A stretch of 64,000 nt of DNA from Pardosa pseudoannulata (Eukaryota; Arthropoda; Arachnida; Araneae; Lycosidae), in assembly GCA_032207245.1 (NCBI GenBank), contig CM063499.1, forward strand, positions 34,769,064 through 34,833,063. Direction: 5' to 3'. Position 1 is the stretch's first letter. Every line of letters starts with the position of its first letter. Both the position numbers and the translations under genes were made by a program. The notes beneath the pieces were generated by a model, which was given only the letters and a program-made list of their open reading frames with translations, ran no database searches and was not told the DNA's origin. Positions 57,893 through 64,000 of the stretch are shown piece after piece.

Positions 57893-58554
57893 AACTTTGT
57901 AAAAAGGCTCATATTTTATCGAATGCTATGCGTTATTGTTTTCTGAAAAATAGCATTCTTTTGTATGGAGGAATTTGCAAATCTAAAGCAAAACAATTGT
58001 TGAAATTCGGGATTGTTTGTATAAAAATCTTAATTTCTCAATAGTATATATTAGAGATGTAACAGTTAGCATAACCGGCATTATACCGGATAATTGGCAG
58101 TAGCCGGAATATTAGAAGTATCCTCTCAGTACATCCGACCAAAAATCATACACAGAAAAATAAGATAAATATAACAAAAAAATATAAAATGTTAAACAGT
58201 ATACTATATGAAACAATGCGTATAAATATTTTGGAGCATTATTATGCAAAGAAAAAATGCTATATGGAAAAAAATTAGGTGTATACATTTCATTACAAAA
58301 AATCATAAATCATTCTTTTTTCAGTCTCAACAGCAAAATTGTGTTCTTGCATCTGAGAACACAAAAGACAAACTTACTTTTTTGGAGGATAACAGAACAA
58401 AGACAATTTACTAAGAAAATGTGGGAATATGTTTTTGAAATTTTTTATATACTAACATAAGAACCATTAAAGAAGAAAGGTAAAGGACTATTAAAAATGC
58501 TTTGATGTAGACATACCGCTAAAATCACGTCGTTACACAGTACATTAAAGCTCC

Positions 58555-59187
58555 TTTTTTTTTTTTTTTTGCTTTGTATCAATTACAAGAATATACTCTC
58601 TCAGGTCTTCTTGGATTGCCATTAATTCACATGTAAATTTGAAAGCAGTGTTGTCTGCTCCAGAACCTGGGAGTCTAGTTTTTATATCTGGTGATGCAAA
58701 TTTCAGCACATTCTTTGCAGATAGTTAAGTCTGAAGAACAGTCTCTGTGTACTTGTACCAAACTGGATCCTGAATAGAATTAGATAGGAGTAAGAATCCT
58801 TCGCTCTTGCCTACTTGAATAAGAAAAATTACCGATTTATAAATTCTTTCAACACGTTATTTACTGTTATTGAATTAATGGGAACTTCCAGAACAATCGA
58901 TTTATTGGAATTGCGTGAAGGCATCCCTCTTTTCTTTTTGTACGTGACGGGCTCAACATTCAGCTGTGCATGATTGAATACGTGAGCATGAACACACGTT
59001 TAAGTTCTGCAGGAAGTTGATTCGACTTGCAAACCAACGACCTTGGAAACCGTGACAGACAATCGCGAAATCACGGAAGATGAATTAAATATTGTTGTCT
59101 TCACATCCATTAACTGAGAAGAACACCTTACATGGATTGTGTACCTGTTACTTCAAGATGAGTTGATTTTTCAGGTATTACAATCTC
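58555..59187 (-). pseudogene. Decayed, intronless coding segment ending in a poly(A) tract; family not recognised
   Basis: On the minus strand, block 1 (about 59110-58832) reads MDVKTTIFNSSSVISRLSVT, a stop at 59002-59000, then LNVEPVTYKKKRGMPSRNSN and KSIVLEVPINSITVNNVLKE. After a frameshift, block 2 (58824-58574) reads LIQVGKSEGFLLLSNSIQDP, VWYKYTETVLQT, a stop at 58727-58725, then LKFASPDIKTRLPGSGADNT and FKFTCELMAIQEDLREYILV. It runs directly into 16 A (plus-strand T run 58555-58570). Long coding-like text, no introns, an A tract and scattered lesions fit a processed pseudogene primed inside the message. Confidence 0.6.
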
Positions 59188-59789
59188 GATTTAAAATGGG
59201 AAACAGGAACATTTCTCATAGTTTTTAATTTGTTCAGTGTTTAAAAGAAGGGGAAGAATATCTAAAGTTAATATTTCCTTTTTGTACATTTTTTATTTTC
59301 AAAGAAGTAATTGAAATACATTTTCGATATTTATATTTTTAAAATTCATCTTACTTTTACTTTATAGCATAGTAGTTTTGAAATTTTTAAGAATCACATA
59401 AGACGGTTTTATAAGATTTTTTCAGAGCACAGTGGTGATAAATACAAATATAAAAGCTGATTGTTATCTCGAAAGGTGGTTTTAACAGTTTTCCAAACCA
59501 GTTGGATCAAAATTAATTTCAATCTTCCATAGCACAAAACGTTTATTTCTCCTAACACATTACACAGAAGAAGGATAAGAATAAAAATAAGCAAAGTACG
59601 TTGCATAAGTAAGTAATATAAGTGAGAAATGTTAAGGAATCTCGAAACATTAAGTTGGCAGCATCATTTTTTGTTTTCCTTCTATTGAGTTAAAATATAG
59701 AGGGCGTTTTGTCGCGGGTGTCGTTCAGATGGGGAATCATTCTTCACACACACACACTTTTATGTAATTTATATATTTATATATATCTT

Positions 59790-59816
59790 AATATATATAT
59801 ATATATATATATATAT
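59790..59816. repeat. (TA)n microsatellite
   Basis: A pure AT run directly precedes the 141-bp array. Confidence 0.9.
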
Positions 59817-59839
59817 GTAAAAATCTTAATGTAAAAAAA

Positions 59840-61560
59840 CAGTTTATGTAAAGTAAAATCAGCAAACATTAGATTAAAATAGAGAAACAAATGCTGAAAA
59901 TCCCATGTATTCATAATAATAATTAAACAAATATGAGAAGGCAACAATAAAATTCTATCATTTAAAGTTGCTTAAAAGTGATGTGTCAAAAGTAAAATCA
60001 GCAAACTTATTAAATTAAAAATAGAGAACAAATGCTGAAAAAACATGTATTTACCAATAACAATTAAATAAGATTATGAGATGAGAAGGCAAAAAATATT
60101 CTTTCATTTAAAGTTGCTTAAAAGCGATGTGTCAAAATTAAAATCAGCAAAATGTATTAAATTAAAATAGAGAACAAATGCTGAATATCCCATGTGTTTA
60201 TAATAACTATTAAATAAGATATGAGAAGGCTAAAAAAAATGTTCCATTTAAAGTTGCTTAAAAGTGATGTGTCAAAAGTAAAATCAGCAAAATGTATTAA
60301 ATTAAAATAGAGGACAAATGCTGAAAATCCCATGTATTTATAATAACAATTAAACAAGATATGAGAAGGCAAAAAAAAAAAAGTTTCATTTAAAGTTGCT
60401 TAAAAGCGATGTGTCAAAAGTAAAATCAGCAAAACTTATTAAATTAAAATAGAGAACAAATGCTGAATATCCCATGTATTTATAATAACTAAAATTATTA
60501 AACAAGACATGAGAAGACAAAAAAAAATAAATAAATGTTTCATTTAAAGTTGTTAAAAAGCGATGTATCAAAAGTAAAATTAGTAAAGCTTATTAAATTA
60601 AAATAGAGAACAAATTTTGAAAATCCCATGTATTTATAAAAAGAATTAAACAAGATATGGGAAGGAAAAAAATCTTTTATTTAAAATTGCTTTAAAGTGA
60701 TGTGTCAAAAGTAAAATCAGCAAAGTTTATCAAATTAAAATAGAGATCAAATGCTGAGAATCCCATGTATTTATAATAACAATTAAACAAGATATGAGAA
60801 GGCAAAAAAAAATTCTTTCATTTAAAGTTGTTTAAAAGCGATGTGTCAATAGTAAAATTAGCAAAACTTATTAAATGAAAATAGAGAACAAATGCTGAAA
60901 ATCTCATGTGTTTATAATAACAATTAAATAAGATATGAGAATGCAAAAAGAATTTTTTTTACATTTAAAGTTGCTTAAAAGTGATGTCTCAAAAGTAAAA
61001 TCATTAAAGCTTATTAAATTAAAATAGAGAACAAATGCTGAAAATCTCATGTATTTATAATAACAATTAAACAAGATATGAGAATGAAAAAAGAAATTTT
61101 ATCATTTAAAGTTGCTTAAAAGTGATGTGTCAAAAGTAAAATCAGCAAAGCTTATTAAATTAAAATAGAGAACAAATGGTAAAAATGCCCTGTATTTATA
61201 ATAACAATTAAACAAGATATGAGAAGGCAAAAAATATTCTTTCATTTAAAGTTTCTTAAAAGTGATGTGTTAAAAGTAAAATCAGCAAAGCTTATTAAAT
61301 TAAAATAGAGAACAAATGCCGAAAATCCCATTTATTTAAATAACAATTACACAAAGTATGAGTAGGCAAAAAAATATTTTTTCATTTAAAGTTGCTTAAA
61401 AGCGATGTGTCAAAAGTAAAATCATCGAAGCTTATCAAATTAAAATAGAGAACAAATGCTGAAATCCCATGTTTTTATAATAACAATTAAACAAGATATG
61501 AGAAGGTAAAAAATAAGAAAAAAATCTTCCGTTTAAAATTGTTTAAAAGTAATATGTTCT
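59840..61560. repeat. Satellite-like array, about 12 units of ~141 bp
   Basis: The unit contains ATTTAAAGTTGCTTAAAAGY, GATGTGTCAAAAGTAAAATC, AAATTAAAATAGAGAACAAA, TGCTGAAAATCCCATGTATT and AAACAAGATATGAGAAGG. The ATGTGTC word recurs at 59981, 60127, 60267, 60409, 60563, 60700, 60841, 60984, 61125, 61265 and 61405, with a last diverged unit at 61553. Edge units are more diverged than inner ones. Confidence 0.95.
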
Positions 61561-62459
61561 CTTAAAGCATAACAAATTACACAGTTTTCTTTTCATTGAT
61601 TTTCTTTTAACAAATGAGCAAGAAGGTTAGATGTTCAGGCTAATAACAGTAAATAAATTATAATTTTTTTCAATTTATTTCCAAATGACTTATTCACTTT
61701 TAAATGCTTTAAAAGGTGTATCCCACCTGTTGGTCTTGAAAAATTAAAAGTTTTATGTAGATATTTATAGGTCAAGGGATCGTTCCGCACTGTAAATTAT
61801 AAATTACTTTCGGGTCATGTTATTGACTCTTTCCAGGAAAAAAAACGAGTGTTTTTATGTCTCTGCGACGAATTAAAAATACGTTAACATACTACAAACC
61901 GCTTTTTTTTTTTTTTTTTTGCAAATAATAACTTGTGGATAGATTTAATTTTTTTGAATCTATAATTATTCATTGGTTTAAATGAGTTTTTAATTGGTAA
62001 TTTCAATAATTCTGACGTAATACTGTTTTAAAATTTTCCTTTTGATTTGAACTTTGAATTTTTGTTAATTTTTGTTTGTTATAATTTTGGGTTTTTGTAT
62101 ATTTTAGTAGTGTGATAATTTTAGAAAATTATCAGGTGGGAAGTGTAACAGAATTTACTCCTCGAGAGTATGAAAAGCCGTAAGAGGGCGCTATTTTCTA
62201 TTGTAAGTTTACTAATTTTTCTGTAACTTAGTGCTACCATGGAACCTTTGTTTGCCACTTGTTAAGTTAACGTGCATATGGCACACTTATTGAAGGCATG
62301 CATGTTTTTACTGACTATAACTTATGGGTATCATTTTTATGTTTATTAAATGTTGATTTGTTTGTGTTGTAAAGTAGAAATATTATTTTCTTGAACACAC
62401 CGACGCTCTTTTATTGAATGTTCTGAATTCGTGCTCTTGTCTCACTGTGACTTCTATTA

Positions 62460-63722
62460 CGAGGGTTACTCTAAAATTTTTGAGATACGCGCAGACGAGA
62501 ATTTACAAAATAAAAATAACCGTTTAATTTTAAAATACAAAGTATTTTAACACAGGAGACGAGTTTTTACTGACTTACTTCAACTTATTTAGCGTAGAAT
62601 ACATTCTAAACAGAAGAGAAAATGAAGTTGACATGAGGACATTTTCTCGCTATGATTTTCTACTATTTTAAAGCAGGATTAAATCAAGAAGAATGCTTTC
62701 AACGGTTGCAATTGACATTTGGTGATGAATCTCCAGTTCGTGCTGCTGTATTCAGATGGTTTAAAGAATTTAGCAGAGGTAGCCATTTTATTCAGGATGA
62801 AGAACACACAGGAAGGCCGCCGTCGGCAGTAATCCCGGATAATGTGTCTGCCATACTAAAAATGTTAATAGATGATAATTGCTGTACCTATCAAATTATA
62901 CAAAAGGAACTTAACATTAGATCCGCAGCCATGCAAAAAATTATTAATGAAGAATTACATATGAAAAAAGTAGTTTGTCGTTGGGTTCCTTATAATCTAA
63001 CTGAGCACCAAAAAGGGGAGCGTGTAAGAATCAGTAAAGAAACTCTTAAATTGCTAAATGATGGTGACCACCGCATCATTTCTAAAATTGTAACAGATGA
63101 ATAAACGTACATACAGTTTTTTGACGTTCCAACACGTCAAGAAAGCAAAGTATGGGTCTTTGAAGATCATCCCATTCCGACAATGGTGAAAAGACAACGC
63201 GCACTGAAAAAAGTGATGTATGCCGTTTTCTTCAGAAGTACGGGAATGGTCAAAGCCATCAAGTTGGAAGGACAGAAGACAGTAACAGCAAACTGGTAAA
63301 TAGCTAAATATCTTACACAAATTCTACAAGAAGTGAATATTAGGGGACTAATGCTCCACCATGACAATGCATCGTCACATACATCCGGACTAACAGTTGT
63401 GTTTCTTAAACAAAAACAAATTAAAGTGATAGAACATCCGCCGTATTCACCTGATATAGCTATGTGTGACTTGTGGTTATTCTTTAATCTAAAAAAGAAC
63501 TTACGTGGACGTCGTTTATATTCAGAAGAAGAGATTGATGTGGCTGTAAATGCATTTTTTCATCTATTCCAAGAAATGAGTGGCTTGAGGCATTTAATCT
63601 GTAGAAAATTCGTCTACAAAAGTGCATTAATGCTGGAGGATTCTACTTTGAACACACTTAAATTTTTGTAAGTATAACTTTAGAAACCTAGTTGTATCTC
63701 AAAAATTTCAGAATGACCCTCG
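62460..63722 (+). mobile_element. Mariner element (1,263 bp), nearly full length
   Basis: The left end CGAGGGTTACTCTAAAATTT and the right end AAATTTCAGAATGACCCTCG are inverted repeats, with TA at both borders (62458-62459, 63723-63724). One continuous transposase frame with two stops fills it. Confidence 0.95.
62652..63671 (+). pseudogene. Mariner DD34D transposase with two in-frame stops
   Basis: An ATG at 62652 opens a 339-codon frame. Stops are at 63102-63104 (after IVTDE, at the first catalytic Asp) and 63297-63299 (after TVTANW). The N-terminal helix-turn-helix (MIFYYFKAGLNQEECFQRLQ) and the linker GRPPSAV are intact. The second Asp is in LMLHHDNASSHTSG and the third in PPYSPDIAMCDLWLF; 34 residues separate them, so DD34D. 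There are no frameshifts, so decay is recent, but the product would be truncated. Confidence 0.95.
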
Positions 63723-63737
63723 TATAACTGTGTCACA

Positions 63738-64000
63738 TTGTAGAACTGATACCTGCAAATGCATGTGTATATTTTTTAGGCTTTATTTAAAAAGGATAAT
63801 ATAAAATCACTAACGCCTTTTCTACCACCTAATATATTTAAGAAGTTGGCCAAGAACTATCAAAACCTTCCTTTTATACTGTAGGGAAAGATGTAAAATT
63901 TATTTCCGGGTCATGGAAACGTTTCTAGTACAAGAAAAAATACACCAAATATTATTTTGCATCCATTTTCTTTAATATTTACAAATAAAAACTATTTATT
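63738..64000. other. A+T-rich right edge, nothing recognised
   Basis: No gene or repeat boundary was recognised in the last ~260 bases. Confidence 0.5.

Larger units (their letters stand above)
62144..63737 (+). mobile_element. Possible LTR split by a mariner insertion
   Basis: AGGTGGGAAG (polypurine-like) precedes TGTAACAGAATTTACTCC. If the mariner (62460-63722) and one TA are removed, the sequence continues ...CTTCTATTAACTGTGTCACA. That gives a TG...CA unit of about 330 bp. No second copy or coding remnant confirms it. Confidence 0.35.

Overview
This window looks like a piece of an arthropod nuclear genome, most likely a chelicerate and plausibly a spider. It is very A+T rich. It carries one gene broken into small exons by long introns, and it is crowded with cut-and-paste DNA transposons (hAT, Tc1/mariner, pogo/Tigger, piggyBac, Merlin), tRNA-derived SINEs and satellite-like arrays. 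The organism call is an inference from this texture; nothing here fixes a species.

The only clearly functional gene is on the plus strand from 1415 to 43416. I assembled 23 exons by splice sites and reading-phase continuity. They give a 5'-truncated protein of 900 residues with no internal stop. It has a Dbl-homology (DH) domain, a PH domain, a low-complexity linker, a coiled coil, a Ser/Cys-rich tail and, in the last exon, one hydrophobic segment 11 residues before the stop. The DH-PH unit places it with the AKAP13 / ARHGEF2 / ARHGEF28 / ARHGEF18 group of Rho exchange factors. The terminal membrane segment is unexpected and would make it a tail-anchored RhoGEF. Reading through the preceding donor would instead give a soluble isoform.

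Introns of the gene (1507-43303): hAT non-autonomous elements with 8-bp duplications (1583-2197, 3831-4496, 20925-21564), a hAT-like element with subterminal repeats (5418-6465), mariner (7794-8387), pogo/Tigger (15108-15961, 16480-17156, 18121-19386), Tc1 (28099-28995), piggyBac-type (12767-13707, 30206-32088, 39969-40550), Merlin (35756-36971), a LINE reverse-transcriptase scrap (about 38081-38330), repeated SINEs and several tandem arrays.

43417-54840: no second gene was found. This stretch could be a very long 3' UTR or intergenic DNA. It holds three copies of a short foldback repeat (a fourth is at the left edge of the window), two hAT-like elements with subterminal repeats, a 156-bp foldback MITE, a 172-bp duplication and an ~83-bp tandem array.

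54840-64000: a transposon graveyard. It contains a second defective Tc1 copy, the 3' end of a Ty3/gypsy element with polypurine tract and LTR, a broken THAP-domain exon behind a CpG-containing patch, an unidentified decayed coding segment that ends in a poly(A) tract, a 141-bp satellite array and a mariner inserted in a probable LTR.
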